Numbered from the stretch's first letter, positions 7,951 to 18,963 are shown. The stretch: DNA of 64,000 nucleotides from Pseudaestuariivita rosea (GCF_017592335.1 NZ_JACNMP010000008.1:1-64000); one strand, 5' to 3'. The notes: generated by a model not told the origin, from the letters alone. Numbers and translations: made by a program.

Positions 7951-7967
7951 ATTGTATTGAATACAAT
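7951..7967. promoter_or_regulatory. Perfect palindromic operator overlapping the MocR start
   Basis: ATTGTATTGAATACAAT is a perfect palindrome with a 3-base centre and includes the TTG start codon at 7957. MocR regulators commonly bind ATACAA-type direct or inverted repeats and repress their own gene, so autoregulation is likely. Confidence 0.6.
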
Positions 7968-9351
7968 TTGGCGGCCGAACCTTGCCGATCACCCCGGACC
8001 CAAATACAAATCCGTGGCCGAGGGGATCAAATCCGCAATCGCGCAGGGCGAGTTGACGGTTGGTACAAAGCTGCCCCCCGTCCGTGATCTGGCCTGGGCG
8101 CTGGAAATGACGCCCGGCACCGTGGCCCGCGCCTATACCATCCTGACCGAGCAGGGTGTGCTAGAGGCTGTCGTTGGCCGCGGCACTTTTGTGGCGGGTC
8201 CGAAAACAAAACTGTTGGACGACGTCTGGGCCCGCGAAAAAGAGCTGATGAAACCCAGTGTTTTCAGCTTTTTTACTCCACATCTGCCCGATGTCGGACA
8301 AGTCAGCGCGATACGGAAGGCCATGGTTCAGGTGTCACAAGGCGACCCGGATCTGTTTCTGACCTATCCTGTGCGCGACACGTTGCAACCGGTGCGGCAA
8401 AGCGTTGTTGATTGGCTGTCTGACGTGCCCCTTGGCGGGATCAAGGATGAAGATGTCGTGCTGGCCCATGGCGGGCAGAACGCGATTAGCCTGGTGATGC
8501 AGACGGTTCTGTCGGGCGCCCGCCCCGTGATCATGGTCGAAGAACTCAGCTATGCCGGCTTCCGCCGCGCCGCGGAAACGTTGCGGGTCGATGTGGTGGG
8601 CGTTCCGATGGATGACAAGGGCGTCATCCCGCAGGCGCTTGAGGCCACCGCGCGCCGGACAGGTGCGCAACTGTTTTGTACCTCGCCCGAAGTGCATAAT
8701 CCAACCGCGCTGCACACGCCAGTTGATCGCCGAAAAGAGCTGGTCGCCGTCGCCCGTCGTCAAGGCTTCGATATTCTGGAAGATGATTGCTATCGTATGG
8801 GGCAGGTCAAGGCGCCCACCTATCGCGCTTTGCTACCGGAACACGTCTGGTATGTTTCGTCGATTTCAAAAATGCTGACACCGGCCCTGCGGGTGGGCTT
8901 TGGGGTGGCCGCGCGGGGTCGGGCCGCGGATTTGCGGCGCTCGGCCGAGTACGGATTTTTTGGATTGGCCCGCCCCATGGCGGAAGTGACCCGCATCTTG
9001 CTAAGTGATCCGGCCTGCCGCGCATACACACATCAGATCAGGGCGCGGGTCGCGGATTACATCCGCATCGCGGTCAATGCCCTTGGCGGTTTCGACCTGA
9101 CCTGGCACGAAGATGTGCCCTTTGTCTGGTTGCGTCTGCCGTCAGGCTGGCGTGCCGCTGCGTTCTGTCGCGCAGCCGAGTCCGAGGGCGTTCAGATCCG
9201 GTCTGCCGACGAATTTGCCCTGCGCGACGGCCGCGCGCCCCATGCGGTGCGGATTTCGGTCAATGGCCGGATTGATCGGGCATCATTTGAAGAGGCCATG
9301 CAAAGACTGCGCCGTTTACTGGATAATCCGCCTGAACAAATTAGCGTTTAA
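7957..9351 (+). CDS. MocR-type GntR/aminotransferase transcriptional regulator
   Basis: A 464-residue fusion of a GntR winged helix (about 15-80, with GTKLPPVRDLAWAL and the recognition-helix region TPGTVARAYTILTEQGV) and a fold-type I aminotransferase domain (about 110-460). The PLP lysine is K305 in SSISKMLTP, and ILEDDCY (273-279) holds the aspartate that contacts the PLP nitrogen. MocR proteins use PLP or its adducts as effector rather than performing transamination. The TTG start is chosen because AGGAG lies seven bases before it. The start codon sits within a perfect palindrome. Its target is probably the divergent DUF1127 gene and itself; the effector cannot be inferred, since no vitamin B6 or GABA gene adjoins it. 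Confidence 0.88.
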   Translation: MNTIWRPNLADHPGPKYKSVAEGIKSAIAQGELTVGTKLPPVRDLAWALEMTPGTVARAYTILTEQGVLEAVVGRGTFVAGPKTKLLDDVWAREKELMKPSVFSFFTPHLPDVGQVSAIRKAMVQVSQGDPDLFLTYPVRDTLQPVRQSVVDWLSDVPLGGIKDEDVVLAHGGQNAISLVMQTVLSGARPVIMVEELSYAGFRRAAETLRVDVVGVPMDDKGVIPQALEATARRTGAQLFCTSPEVHNPTALHTPVDRRKELVAVARRQGFDILEDDCYRMGQVKAPTYRALLPEHVWYVSSISKMLTPALRVGFGVAARGRAADLRRSAEYGFFGLARPMAEVTRILLSDPACRAYTHQIRARVADYIRIAVNALGGFDLTWHEDVPFVWLRLPSGWRAAAFCRAAESEGVQIRSADEFALRDGRAPHAVRISVNGRIDRASFEEAMQRLRRLLDNPPEQISV

Positions 9352-9416
9352 GGGGGTATTATTATACCTAATTTATAACATACTGATATTGCTTTATTAT
9401 TTTTACTTCATGCCAA

Positions 9417-9444
9417 TTGACTTGAGGTTTTACCTGTTTATAAC
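9417..9444 (+). promoter_or_regulatory. Probable sigma-70 promoter of rplM-rpsI
   Basis: TTGACT (9417-9422) and TATAAC (9439-9444) are separated by 16 bases, in an AT-rich stretch (9352-9445) unlike its surroundings. They lie about 65 bases before rplM, as expected for a strong ribosomal-protein promoter. Confidence 0.55.
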
Positions 9445-9507
9445 CCGTCCATCGAATTTCGGCGGCACGTGTGTCGCCCACACTTAGACGATGGATACGG
9501 GGAAAAT

Positions 9508-9966
9508 ATGAAGACCTTTTCTGCAACACCGGCAGACATCGACAAGAAATGGATCATTATCGACGCCGAAGGCGTTGTTCTGGGCCGTCTTGCCTCGATC
9601 GTTGCCATGCGCCTGCGCGGCAAGCACAAGGCGTCCTTTACGCCCCATATGGACATGGGCGACAACGTGATCGTCATTAACGCTGACAAGGTTCAGCTGA
9701 CCGGTCGCAAGCGTGACAAGCCGAACTATTGGCACACCGGGTATCCGGGCGGTATCAAATCGCGCACCACAGGCCAGATCCTGGAAGGCGCGCATCCTGA
9801 GCGTGTCGTTATGCAAGCGGTCAAACGCATGCTGCCAGGCAATCGCCTGAGCCGCCAGCAGATGACCAATCTGCGCGTTTACGCCGGGGCCGAGCATCCG
9901 CATGAGGCGCAAAGCCCCGAGGTGCTGGACGTCAAATCCATGAACAAAAAGAATACGAGAACATAG
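9508..9966 (+). CDS. rplM: 50S ribosomal protein L13
   Basis: Large-subunit protein that assembles early onto 23S rRNA. The 152 residues start [20 protein letters not shown], with the L13 signature region [37 protein letters not shown] (about 27-63). I chose the ATG at 9508, preceded by GGGGAAA, over an in-frame upstream codon at 9469. The stop is followed three bases later by the rpsI start, the usual rplM-rpsI operon. Confidence 0.97.
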   Translation: MKTFSATPADIDKKWIIIDAEGVVLGRLASIVAMRLRGKHKASFTPHMDMGDNVIVINADKVQLTGRKRDKPNYWHTGYPGGIKSRTTGQILEGAHPERVVMQAVKRMLPGNRLSRQQMTNLRVYAGAEHPHEAQSPEVLDVKSMNKKNTRT

Positions 9967-9968
9967 TG

Positions 9969-10472
9969 ATGGCTGAAGAAATCAAATCTCTGGATGAGCT
10001 GAGCGCAGCTGTCGAAAGCGATATCGGCGGTGTTCAAGGCACCTCTGCCGACGAAGCTGTGCAGCGCGAACCTGTACGTGATGAATTGGGCCGCGCCTAT
10101 GCGACCGGCAAGCGGAAAGATGCGGTGGCCCGCGTCTGGATCAAGCCCGGATCAGGCAAGGTCAGCGTGAATGGCAAGGAAATGGACGCTTATTTCGCGC
10201 GTCCCGTTCTGCAGATGATCCTGCGCCAACCGTTCCAGGTGGCCGGTGTCGAAGATCAGTTCGACGTTATGGCGACTGTTAAGGGCGGTGGCCTGTCCGG
10301 TCAGGCCGGTGCGGTCAAGCACGGTATTTCGAAAGCGCTTCAGCTTTATGACCCCGCGCTGCGCGGCGCGCTTAAGGCCGCTGGCTTCCTGACCCGCGAC
10401 AGCCGTGTGGTTGAGCGTAAGAAATACGGTAAAGCCAAAGCGCGGAAAAGCTTCCAGTTTTCCAAGCGTTAA
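9969..10472 (+). CDS. rpsI: 30S ribosomal protein S9
   Basis: Small-subunit protein whose basic C-terminal tail reaches the P-site tRNA. The 167 residues include an N-terminal acidic extension (about 1-40) that is common in alphaproteobacteria, then the core [21 protein letters not shown] and [19 protein letters not shown], ending in the conserved KSFQFSKR. The ATG at 9969 is preferred; a GTG at 9966 overlaps the rplM stop. Translation is probably coupled to rplM. The pair ends in a strong intrinsic terminator. Confidence 0.97.
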   Translation: MAEEIKSLDELSAAVESDIGGVQGTSADEAVQREPVRDELGRAYATGKRKDAVARVWIKPGSGKVSVNGKEMDAYFARPVLQMILRQPFQVAGVEDQFDVMATVKGGGLSGQAGAVKHGISKALQLYDPALRGALKAAGFLTRDSRVVERKKYGKAKARKSFQFSKR

Positions 10473-10491
10473 GCTTATCTGGCACTCCATC

Positions 10492-10520
10492 AAAAAGCGC
10501 GGTTTCGGCCGCGCTTTTTT
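10492..10520. terminator. Bidirectional terminator between rpsI and the P-type ATPase gene
   Basis: A GCGCGG / CCGCGC stem (10497-10502 with 10509-10514) flanked by five A and six T, so it can end transcription from both sides. The minus-strand ATPase gene ends right at its edge. Confidence 0.88.
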
Positions 10521-13099
10521 CATGCGGATCGCCGTGTTCGGCTGGTCACGGTTTTCAGCACCTCGGGGATGACAATGATCGGCAGGGCAAACGCTGCGAT
10601 CAGTAACCATTCGTCTGTGCCAATGGGAACTGTATGCAGCAGGGTTTGCAACGGGGCCCAATAGACCGCGACGACCTGTGCCCCCAAGGTGACCGCAAGG
10701 GCGATCAGAAGCAGGGGATTTGACAGCAAACCGATCCGCCAACACGGCAACGACAGGGACCGGAAGGCGAAAACGCTGACTTTTTCGAACACCACCATCG
10801 CCGTGAATGCCGTGGTCCGCGCCAGATCGACGCTGACATCAATCAAACTGAAAAAGATCCAAAGGCTGGCCCCACCGGTATAAAGCCCCAGCACACAGAT
10901 GCTGACAATGCCGCTTATGCCCAGAATCGGCTGGTTTTTCGGTCGGGGCGGTTGTTTCAGCTGGTCCGGCTCCGATTTTTCCAGCCCCAGGGCCACGGCC
11001 GTCACGCCATCGGTGACCAGGTTCATCCACAGAATCTGGGTTGCCAGAAAGATCAGCGGCCCGCCCACAAGGATATTGACGACCAGGGCCACGACCTCGC
11101 CCGCGTTGGAGCTCAGCAGATAGCGCACGAATTTTCGGACATTGGCGAACTGGCGTCGGCCTTCACCGATGGCGCGGACGATGGTGGCAAAGTTATCGTC
11201 CAGAAGAATAAGGTCAGACGCATCACGCGCGACATCTGTGCCCCGGATACCCATCGACACGCCAATATCGGCTTTTTTCAGTGCAGGCGCGTCGTTCACC
11301 CCATCGCCTGTCATCGCGACGATCTGATCCTGCGACTGCAGTGCGGCGACAATGCGCATTTTATGTTCGGGCTTGGTGCGGGCAAAAACCACGTCATCGT
11401 TCAGCGCGCTGATAAGATCAGCGTCATCCATTGCCGTCAGGTCGTCCCCGATCACGGTCTGGTGGACGGGCAGCTGTAATTGTTCGGCAATGGCGCGGGC
11501 GGTTACGGGGCTGTCGCCGGTGATCATGACGATCTTGATGCCCGCCGATCTGGCGGCGCGGACGGCGGCTTTGACTTCGGCGCGGGGCGGATCAATCAGG
11601 CCGACAAGGCCAAGAAAGACCATATCGTCCTCGGTCAATACGTGATCTGGCACGGTCTTTTCGGCCAGCGCAATGACCCGCAGACCTTGGCTGGCCATGC
11701 TGTCGTAGGCCGCGATGATTTCGGTTCGGTCCGTTTCGGTCAGGGGGACGATCTGATCGTCACGCCGTATGCGGTTGCACAGATCAAGCAGCCGCTCGGG
11801 CGCCCCTTTGGTATAGATATGACCGCCCGCACCGTCGCGGAACAGGACGCTCATACACTTGCGATCGCTGCTAAAAGGTGCTTCGGCGATCATCGCATTG
11901 GGGTCGGGCAGGGGGCACCAGCCTTTGTAGGCCAGCGTGACCAGCGCGGCCTCGGTCGGAACGCCGGTGACACGCCAGGTTGCACCATCGCGCTGCAGCG
12001 CCGCGTGGTTGCAAAACAGACCTGCGGTCAGCAGGGCCGATAGCGCAATGTCGTCTTCGGCGCGCACCCGGCGGCCGTCCGTTTCGATATGACCGGTGGG
12101 ATCATAGCCTGTGCCCGTGACGTCATAGCTCCGCGTGGCGGTCCAGATCGACGTGGCCGTCATTTTGTTTTCGGTCAGCGTGCCGGTTTTGTCGGTACAG
12201 ATGACCGACGCCGCGCCCAGGGTTTCGACGGCCTGCAGCCGCCGCGCCAGCGCCTTTTGCCGGATCATCGCGGCCGCGCCCAGGGCCAGAGTGATCGTGA
12301 CGACCGCGGGCAGCCCTTCGGGCACCATGGCGACTGACATCGAAAGGCCGGTCATCATCATTTCGAACTGATCGCGCCCGAACCAGATGCCCAGGCCCAC
12401 GACACTGGCCGCCACCAACAGGGCCGCAGCCCCAAGCTGCGTGGCCAGACGCCCCAGTTTGACCTGCAGATTGGTTTTCTTTGGCCCAACCGCGCCGGTC
12501 AGAACGGCAATCTGGCCGAATTCGGTTTTCGCGCCTGTTGCGGTGACCTGTGCCTCGGCCCGGCCCGAGATGACCGAAGTTCCGGCAAAGACCTGATCCT
12601 GCCCTTGGGCTGCGGCCTTTTCCACCGGCAGGGATTCCCCCGTCAGAACGCTTTCGTCCAGACGCAGGTCAACCGAATGCACCAGCCGCGCATCGGCCGG
12701 CACTTTGTCCCCCGCAGTCAGGATGATCACATCATCGGGCACCAGGTCACGCGCTGCGATCACCTGTTCCACGCCGTCGCGCAGGACCACAGCCTTGGGT
12801 GTCATCATATCCCGCAGGGCCTGAAGCGCGGTTTCGGCGCGCCATTCCTGCACAAACCCCAGGCCGGCGTTCAACAGGATCACCAGCCCAATCGCCAGCG
12901 CATCGATGCTTTCGCCGACGATTACTGCGATCAGGGCGGCGGCGATCAGGATCAGGACCAGAAAGCTGGAAAACTGCCGCAGAAGGACCCCGATCATGCT
13001 GGCGCGCTTGCCCTGGGGCAGTTCGTTCCAGCCTGCCGTCTGTCGCAGCTGCAGGACCTGGGGCTGACTAAGGCCTAGGCTGCTGCGGCGATCAGGCAA
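10520..13099 (-). CDS. P-type cation-transporting ATPase (P2, SERCA/PMR1-like)
   Basis: An 859-residue ion-pumping ATPase. Order of parts: actuator-domain TGES (153-156), M4 motif PEGLP (260-264), phosphorylation site D303 in [10 protein letters not shown], then the nucleotide domain, the hinge [14 protein letters not shown] and about six C-terminal membrane segments. PEGLP and the M6 [15 protein letters not shown] resemble calcium pumps of the P2A group, so Ca2+ or Mn2+ export is likely, but ion choice is uncertain. The start is a TTG at 13099 with a weak ribosome binding site. It follows the HlyD adaptor gene by 44 bases on the same strand and may be the last gene of that operon. Confidence 0.88.
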   Translation of the reverse strand: MPDRRSSLGLSQPQVLQLRQTAGWNELPQGKRASMIGVLLRQFSSFLVLILIAAALIAVIVGESIDALAIGLVILLNAGLGFVQEWRAETALQALRDMMTPKAVVLRDGVEQVIAARDLVPDDVIILTAGDKVPADARLVHSVDLRLDESVLTGESLPVEKAAAQGQDQVFAGTSVISGRAEAQVTATGAKTEFGQIAVLTGAVGPKKTNLQVKLGRLATQLGAAALLVAASVVGLGIWFGRDQFEMMMTGLSMSVAMVPEGLPAVVTITLALGAAAMIRQKALARRLQAVETLGAASVICTDKTGTLTENKMTATSIWTATRSYDVTGTGYDPTGHIETDGRRVRAEDDIALSALLTAGLFCNHAALQRDGATWRVTGVPTEAALVTLAYKGWCPLPDPNAMIAEAPFSSDRKCMSVLFRDGAGGHIYTKGAPERLLDLCNRIRRDDQIVPLTETDRTEIIAAYDSMASQGLRVIALAEKTVPDHVLTEDDMVFLGLVGLIDPPRAEVKAAVRAARSAGIKIVMITGDSPVTARAIAEQLQLPVHQTVIGDDLTAMDDADLISALNDDVVFARTKPEHKMRIVAALQSQDQIVAMTGDGVNDAPALKKADIGVSMGIRGTDVARDASDLILLDDNFATIVRAIGEGRRQFANVRKFVRYLLSSNAGEVVALVVNILVGGPLIFLATQILWMNLVTDGVTAVALGLEKSEPDQLKQPPRPKNQPILGISGIVSICVLGLYTGGASLWIFFSLIDVSVDLARTTAFTAMVVFEKVSVFAFRSLSLPCWRIGLLSNPLLLIALAVTLGAQVVAVYWAPLQTLLHTVPIGTDEWLLIAAFALPIIVIPEVLKTVTSRTRRSA

Positions 13100-13143
13100 A
13101 GTGGTGCTTTCTGCCGCTGTGACGGTCTGCGAACGCGGGCATG

Positions 13144-14355
13144 CTAAAGCGTGGATCTGTCGATCAGGCTGACACCGCGGCGGACGGCATCACTGGGATG
13201 CGTGACCACCCGGTCGCCCGGCGCCAGACCGTCAAGCACCACGGCCATCTCCATGTTGCGCCTGTGAATCACCACTGGTCGCAACTCGGCCATACCGCCC
13301 GCTTCGACAAAAACGGCCCAGTCATCGCCTTGCCGGAATAACGCACTGAGCGGGACCTGCAGCGTATCGTCCGATTGCCATTCGACGATCCGCAAAAAGA
13401 CCGAAAAACTGTCGCCTAGTCCCGGGCGCTGATCGACCGGTGTTGTCAGGTTGAAATAGGCGTCGACGCGTTGTTCCTCGATCCCCAGAGCCGACACTTT
13501 GGTCCGCGCGATAGGGTCGATGCGATCCAGTTCCGCAATCAGGGGGTCTGGGCCGCCCCACCGATCCACATAGGCAACCGCGCCGGGGGACAGGCGCACG
13601 CCGTCGTTTGACAGCAAATCTGCCACCAGCTCAAGATCGGTCGGATCGCCCACGGTCAAAAGCGGTTCGCCCACCGCGACAGGGCGTTGGCTGATCGTAT
13701 TAATCGACAAAACAACGCCGTCAGCAGGCGAGGTGATTTCAACGCAGCACCCATTGGCGGCGTCATCGCCAAAGTCCGGGTCCATCAGGCTGGCGCGGGC
13801 GCGGTCGATCGTGCCCTTGGCCATATCGATGCGGGCCTCGGCCGCGGCAACTGACGCATTTGCAATCGCCAGACGCTGACTGGCATCCTCAAGCTGGGTC
13901 AGCGAGGCGACGTTGCGCTCAAGCAATGCCTCGACGCGGTCGAATTGGGTCTGGGCAAAAATGCGATCTTCCTGCGCACTGACCAGATCGGCCTGTGCGA
14001 CCTGCAGGGCGGCGGTGGCTTCCTGCAGCGTGGCTTCGGCCTGCAGGCGCGTGCGGCGGTCCAACAGACTGGGGGCGACGGGTTCGACGACCGCGACAAC
14101 GGTTTGCCCTGCCACGACGGCATCGCCGACCTCAACCGGGGACCGCAGGGCCGTGCCAGCGATGGGTGATGCGATTTCATAAAGATCACGCACCTTGGTT
14201 TCACCATCGGCGTTGATCGTGACCTGAAACGGCCCGCGCCCGATGGTGTGCAAATCGACCGCGACCGGGTCTTCGCGAAAGCTAAGATAGGCCAGCCCGC
14301 CGACGATGACGATCCCCAGACCGATCAGGATAAGCGTACGAAAAGAGTGGCCCAT
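13144..14355 (-). CDS. HlyD-family periplasmic adaptor (membrane fusion protein)
   Basis: A 403-residue adaptor with one N-terminal membrane segment (about 8-27), a lipoyl-like half (about 60-100), a long alpha-helical hairpin (about 100-205, alanine- and glutamine-rich coiled coil), the second lipoyl half (SPADGVVLSINT) and a beta-barrel and membrane-proximal end. It would join an inner-membrane ABC transporter to an outer-membrane channel. It lies four bases after the permease gene. The set resembles DevBCA or MacAB-type export systems. No TolC-like gene is next to it. The substrate is unknown. Confidence 0.87.
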   Translation of the reverse strand: MGHSFRTLILIGLGIVIVGGLAYLSFREDPVAVDLHTIGRGPFQVTINADGETKVRDLYEIASPIAGTALRSPVEVGDAVVAGQTVVAVVEPVAPSLLDRRTRLQAEATLQEATAALQVAQADLVSAQEDRIFAQTQFDRVEALLERNVASLTQLEDASQRLAIANASVAAAEARIDMAKGTIDRARASLMDPDFGDDAANGCCVEITSPADGVVLSINTISQRPVAVGEPLLTVGDPTDLELVADLLSNDGVRLSPGAVAYVDRWGGPDPLIAELDRIDPIARTKVSALGIEEQRVDAYFNLTTPVDQRPGLGDSFSVFLRIVEWQSDDTLQVPLSALFRQGDDWAVFVEAGGMAELRPVVIHRRNMEMAVVLDGLAPGDRVVTHPSDAVRRGVSLIDRSTL

Positions 14356-14359
14356 AGCA

Positions 14360-16735
14360 TCATTCCCTTGTTTTCATGACAGAAACCAGATCAAGCCGAT
14401 CCAGCCGGCGCCGCACGACCATGGCCGACGCAAAGGCGACCGTCAGCACAATCAGACTGGCCAGCGCAAAGGTATCCAGTTCCAACACCAGTGGTATCGC
14501 ATAAAGGTCGCTGGAAAAGGCATTGGTCATCAGCCGCGCGATATAGGCCCCGATCAACCATCCCAGGGGCTGGGCAAGCAGCGTCAGAAACATGGTTTCG
14601 CCCACCAGAATATACGACACCTCGCCCCGACCAAACCCCAGGATACGCAGGCTTGCCAGTTCGCGCGCGCGTTCGGACAGCTGGATGCGCGCGCCGTTAT
14701 AGGCCACGCCGATCGTGATCAGGATCGCGATGGTGATATAGACCGTGTTCATGACCGCCACGTTCTGCTGAATGGTTTCCTGAAAGGCCTCTCGGTTTTC
14801 GTTCATTTCGACCAGACCAGACAGCTTTGGCAGCTCTTTCAGCGCCAGATGCAGGTCGGGCAGGCGCGCACTGTCCAGGCTGATATTGGCGACAGACATC
14901 TGCGGGATCTGCCGAAACTGGGCGTTGATATAATTAAGATCGACATAGGCCCCCAGGCCGAAATGCTGTTCGACCAGACCGGTGACCGGCAGGGCCAGCG
15001 TTTCACGTCGTCCGGTCAGGAATTCGGCATCGATCACATCGCCGGGGCGCGCGTCCAACTGATCGGCCAACCGTTCCGACAGCAAAATGCCACCCGGTGG
15101 GGCGCTGATCACGACATCATCTGCAGACATCACGCGGCTCAGGTCGGTGTTCGGCGGGCGCGCCTCTATCGCGACGCGCTTTGACAGATAGCCATTGCGC
15201 AGGATGGCGGTATGATATTGCTGCGGTTCGGCCTTCAGGACACCGGGCAGGGCAAGTACCTCGGTCAATGCGGTTTCAGGCAGATCATCGGTAAAGATCA
15301 CGATGGCGTCCTGCCGGTTGGTCTGAAAAAACGCCGTCTCGATGATTTCGTCCAAGGCATCGCTGACGAAAAGCGACGCAATCACGGACGCCACCGCCAA
15401 GGATAACCCCAGACAGGTCAGAAAGCTGCGGCCGGGCCAGCGGAAAAAGCTGCGCAGGATCATGATGGTGGGTTGCGACAGACGCAGGGCCGTCATCATC
15501 CGGTCCAGCCAGGATCGTTTGAAGCGTGGGGGGGTGGGCGGCTGCATCGCGATCGCGGGCGCCAGCCAGGCCGCGGCCAGCGCGCTGCGCATTGCGCCCA
15601 GGGTTGTGGTCAGCAGGGCCGCCAGCCCGGCCGCGGCGTAAACCCAATAGGACAGGCGGAAAATCACAAAGGGAAAATCAAAGAACTGCGCATATTGCAG
15701 TGCCATGCCGCGGGCCAGCCAGGTGCCCATGGCCCATCCGATACAAATCCCAAGCACCGCAATCAGCCCGGCCAGCATCAGATAGTGCAAACAGACCTCG
15801 GTATTGGAATAGCCCACAGCCTTGAGCAGGCCGATTTCGCTGCGTTCCAGCGCGATGATGCGGCCCATGACCATGCTGACCAGAAAGGCCGAGATGCCAA
15901 AGAATATCGGCGGCAGAACCATCGCCATGCCGCGCAGCTGACTGATTTCGGCGTCGATGAAACTGTCGGACAGATGCAGATCACGCCCATAGGCCCCAAG
16001 CCCGCCATAGGGTTCAAGGATATCGTCCAGACGATCAATGACGTCCTTTTCGGTGCTGCCCGTCGCCAAGGCCAGTGTGACCCCGTTGAACGCCCCGGTC
16101 ATGTCAAAGGCGGCGGCGACGGTCCGTTCAGACATCCAAAGAATGCCGTAATATTCGTTGTCCGGCATCAGCGCGCCGGGGCCGATGGTGTAGATGAATT
16201 CAGGCGACAGGGCGGCGCCGACAACGGTCAAGGTGCGCTTTTGCCCGTTCAGGTTGGCGCTGAACTGATCGCCGTATTCAAACCCGTTGGCCAGCGCAAA
16301 AGGTTCGTTCACCATGACCTCATCCGTGGCATTGGGGTCTGGCAGACGGCCCCACCGCAAAAGCGGTATGTTCAGAACCGGCGCATGGGCTTCGGGCAGG
16401 GACAGAATACGGCCCGTCGCGGTGCGCGGTCGTTCCGGCAGATCAAGGATCGCAGTTCCGGATACGCGCGCTTCGGCCGTCAGAACGCCATCGATATCCG
16501 CGATCTCCTGCATCAGACTGATGGGTGCGCGGCGGGTTTCGGCAAAGACGTCGGCAAACCTGTTACGCTCATAATAAGCGGCGCGCGTTTCGGTCAGCGC
16601 CTGGTACATCCCCAAGGATGTCAACAGGATGGTAACCCCGCAGGCCAGCACCAGCGCAATCGCCAGCGCCTGAACCCAAAGCCGCTTGAAATCGCGCAGA
16701 AGTTTTCGGTCAATGGCCTGCATCACGCTCACCAC
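14360..16735 (-). CDS. ABC transporter permease, FtsX/MacB type (two FtsX domains)
   Basis: A 791-residue inner-membrane protein with an N-terminal membrane segment (about 18-42), a large periplasmic domain (about 45-260), a first FtsX domain with three membrane segments (about 265-380), a central crossing (about 430-455), a second periplasmic domain, and a final FtsX domain (about 660-785). Duplicated-FtsX permeases of this size act in lipoprotein-, peptide- or lipid-directed mechanotransmission or export. Its start overlaps the end of the ATPase gene by 7 bases, and the HlyD adaptor follows by 4 bases, making a single transcription unit. The substrate is not predictable. Confidence 0.85.
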   Translation of the reverse strand: MVSVMQAIDRKLLRDFKRLWVQALAIALVLACGVTILLTSLGMYQALTETRAAYYERNRFADVFAETRRAPISLMQEIADIDGVLTAEARVSGTAILDLPERPRTATGRILSLPEAHAPVLNIPLLRWGRLPDPNATDEVMVNEPFALANGFEYGDQFSANLNGQKRTLTVVGAALSPEFIYTIGPGALMPDNEYYGILWMSERTVAAAFDMTGAFNGVTLALATGSTEKDVIDRLDDILEPYGGLGAYGRDLHLSDSFIDAEISQLRGMAMVLPPIFFGISAFLVSMVMGRIIALERSEIGLLKAVGYSNTEVCLHYLMLAGLIAVLGICIGWAMGTWLARGMALQYAQFFDFPFVIFRLSYWVYAAAGLAALLTTTLGAMRSALAAAWLAPAIAMQPPTPPRFKRSWLDRMMTALRLSQPTIMILRSFFRWPGRSFLTCLGLSLAVASVIASLFVSDALDEIIETAFFQTNRQDAIVIFTDDLPETALTEVLALPGVLKAEPQQYHTAILRNGYLSKRVAIEARPPNTDLSRVMSADDVVISAPPGGILLSERLADQLDARPGDVIDAEFLTGRRETLALPVTGLVEQHFGLGAYVDLNYINAQFRQIPQMSVANISLDSARLPDLHLALKELPKLSGLVEMNENREAFQETIQQNVAVMNTVYITIAILITIGVAYNGARIQLSERARELASLRILGFGRGEVSYILVGETMFLTLLAQPLGWLIGAYIARLMTNAFSSDLYAIPLVLELDTFALASLIVLTVAFASAMVVRRRLDRLDLVSVMKTRE

Positions 16736-17436
16736 TTGATCTCGGACGGGGCAAGGCGATGGTCGTTCACCTGCGTTTCGCTGATTTTGCCATCGCGAAA
16801 ATAAATCACGCGGTGCGCCATGCGACGGATTTCTGCGTTATGCGTGATGACAACGGTGGTGGTGCCGAACCGGTCGTTGATGCTTTGCAAGACCTCCAGC
16901 ACCTGGATGCCTGTGCTGCTGTCCAGCGCGCCCGTCGGTTCATCACACAGCAGGATATCGGGGCGCTTTGCGATGGCGCGCGCGATGGCCACGCGCTGTT
17001 GTTCGCCGCCTGACATTTCAGATGGAAAGTGATCCATGCGGTGATCCAGACCGACCAGGCCCAAGGCCTCGGCCGCGGACATCGGATCATGGGCCACGTC
17101 GGTGACCAGCTGCACGTTTTCGCGGGCGGTCAGACTGGGTACAAGGTTATAGAATTGAAAAACAAAACCAACATGATCGCGCCGGTATTTGGTTAATTCG
17201 CGATTGGTCATGTCGGTCAGTTCGGTTTGCCGGAACCAGACGTGCCCGTCGGTTGCGTGATCCAGGCCGCCGAGAATATTCAGCAAGGTCGATTTGCCGC
17301 TGCCCGACGGCCCCAGCAACACCGTCAATTCGCCGCTGTAAAGCTGCAGATCAACGCCATCCAGCGCGTGGACCTTCACATCGCCGGTGTCATAGACCTT
17401 GGTGATGTCTTCGGTTCTGAAAACGATATCGGGCAT
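16729..17436 (-). CDS. ABC transporter ATP-binding protein (LolD/MacB/DevA type)
   Basis: A 235-residue ATPase with Walker [10 protein letters not shown] (42-50), Q-loop [17 protein letters not shown], signature MSGGEQQR, Walker [17 protein letters not shown] and the H-loop VVITHN. The TGALDS form of the D-loop and the NLVPSLTA stretch are typical of the MacB/LolD group that energises FtsX-type permeases. It is the first gene of the ATPase-permease-adaptor unit. Confidence 0.93.
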   Translation of the reverse strand: MPDIVFRTEDITKVYDTGDVKVHALDGVDLQLYSGELTVLLGPSGSGKSTLLNILGGLDHATDGHVWFRQTELTDMTNRELTKYRRDHVGFVFQFYNLVPSLTARENVQLVTDVAHDPMSAAEALGLVGLDHRMDHFPSEMSGGEQQRVAIARAIAKRPDILLCDEPTGALDSSTGIQVLEVLQSINDRFGTTTVVITHNAEIRRMAHRVIYFRDGKISETQVNDHRLAPSEIKW

Positions 17437-17499
17437 GTTTGATTCCTGTTCTGCCGACTTTTGCAGGCCGCGGTCCCGTTCGCTTTGACCAAGGTCAAA

Positions 17500-18963
17500 T
17501 CAGGCCAGGATCAGCACCAGCGTTCCACCGATACCGGCCGCGATGAGGCAGGGGATCGCGGTCCGGGCCAGGACGTCACCCTCTTTGCCGACCAGCCCCA
17601 CCGTCGCGCTGCCCGCGATGATGTTGTGGGGGGCCACGATGTTGCCCACCGCCGCGCCGAACCCCTGAACGGCGGCCATGGCCGACGGTGACAGCCCAAG
17701 TGTGTCGGCCGTGGACAGCTGCAGTTCGGTGAAAAGGATGTTCGATGCTGTGGCTGATCCGGTGATGAAGGTGCCCAGAATGCCGATGAACGGCGCCAGG
17801 AATGGCCAGATCGCCCCGGTTTGTGCCGCCGTCAGTGCCAGGACCTGTATCATGCCGCTGTGAACCATCAGCCGCGACAGGGTCAGCATCACCAAAAGCG
17901 CCACTGCCACCGGTAAAAGCCGCCTTAGGGCCGCTGTAAGCGCGGTCCAGATCACCGCGCCTTGGCGCGTCATCAGCGCCCCAAGCAGGAACCCCAGAAT
18001 CAGGATCGTGCCGGGGTGATAGAGCGGTTGAAAGCTGCCTGTGAAGCCGCCGTCAATCTGCCATGACCAGACCGGGGTGCCGAGGAACTCTTTCAGCGGC
18101 GGCACCAGCCGAGTGACCAGCACCAATGCCAAAACAACGCCATAGGGGGCCAGATCACGGGGCAGTCCGGCCAGGTTTGGGGCGGGGCCCGCATTGCGCC
18201 ACCGCCAGACCGCAACGAAAACCGCAGTTCCCGCTAGCGCCGCGCCCAAAGTCGCCAGCTCGGGGCCTGCCAATGCGGCCAAGACCAGCGCGGGCACGAA
18301 AAAACTGATCGCGGCCAGGATCGTCCAGGCGATGTCGCGGCGGGTCAGGGGGGTGTCGGCGGCCAATCGTACCATGAACAGCAGCAGCATTGGGCCTGTG
18401 ACGGTGTGTAGTGCCATGGTCTGAAAGGCGATGGTGTTCGCGGGTAGGCCGCTGATTGCGATTTGGGCCAGGGCAGGGGTGCCGACCGCGCCGAATGATA
18501 CGCCCGCCGCATGTCCCAGCAAGGCCAGGACCACCGCGCGCACAGGTGGATAACCCAGCCCGACCAGCAGCGGTGTTGCCAGCGCTACAGGGGTGCCAAA
18601 CCCCGCCGCGCCCTCCATGAACAGGCCGAAAAACCACGCGATCAGAATAGCCTGAATGCGCCGCTCGGACGCGATGCCCGATAGCGTATCGCGGATATGA
18701 TTGATGGCGCCGGTTCGGTTCTGAAATTCATAAATGGCCAGCGCGGGCAGGATGATCCACAGGATCGTCGCGGTGGTATGCAGGGCCTCGGCGCCTGTGC
18801 CGATGGCCAGATCGGCAACCGGTCCAGCTGGCGCAAAAACGGTCAGCGCAATCAGTCCCGCCAGGGCAAGCCCCGCCAGACCGGCGATAAAAGCCGATTG
18901 TCGGAGAACGACCATACCGACAAGGATGACAACAAGCGGCGACGCAGCCAGAATTGCGGACAT
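17500..18963 (-). CDS. L-lactate permease family (LctP) transporter
   Basis: A 487-residue polytopic protein of about 12-14 membrane segments. Family hallmarks are WFFGLFMEGAAGFGTPVALATPLLVGLG (about 111-138) and the second half with GSATASNILFTELQ and GNIVAPHNIIAG. LctP carriers bring in L-lactate, D-lactate or glycolate with protons. The N-terminus is somewhat shorter than in LldP of enteric bacteria. No lactate dehydrogenase gene adjoins it, so the substrate is uncertain. It is on the same strand as the ABC exporter set but separated by 63 bases. Confidence 0.9.
   Translation of the reverse strand: MSAILAASPLVVILVGMVVLRQSAFIAGLAGLALAGLIALTVFAPAGPVADLAIGTGAEALHTTATILWIILPALAIYEFQNRTGAINHIRDTLSGIASERRIQAILIAWFFGLFMEGAAGFGTPVALATPLLVGLGYPPVRAVVLALLGHAAGVSFGAVGTPALAQIAISGLPANTIAFQTMALHTVTGPMLLLFMVRLAADTPLTRRDIAWTILAAISFFVPALVLAALAGPELATLGAALAGTAVFVAVWRWRNAGPAPNLAGLPRDLAPYGVVLALVLVTRLVPPLKEFLGTPVWSWQIDGGFTGSFQPLYHPGTILILGFLLGALMTRQGAVIWTALTAALRRLLPVAVALLVMLTLSRLMVHSGMIQVLALTAAQTGAIWPFLAPFIGILGTFITGSATASNILFTELQLSTADTLGLSPSAMAAVQGFGAAVGNIVAPHNIIAGSATVGLVGKEGDVLARTAIPCLIAAGIGGTLVLILA

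Noticed and set aside
13085-13143. Frameshift at the start of the P-type ATPase gene
   Set aside because: An ATG at 13141 in another frame hits a stop after 16 codons, with no P-type ATPase N-terminal similarity; a TTG start is simpler.
15473-16804. 443-aa plus-strand ORF opposite the FtsX permease
   Set aside because: Antisense frame of a clear membrane protein; glutamine/arginine-rich with no start signal.
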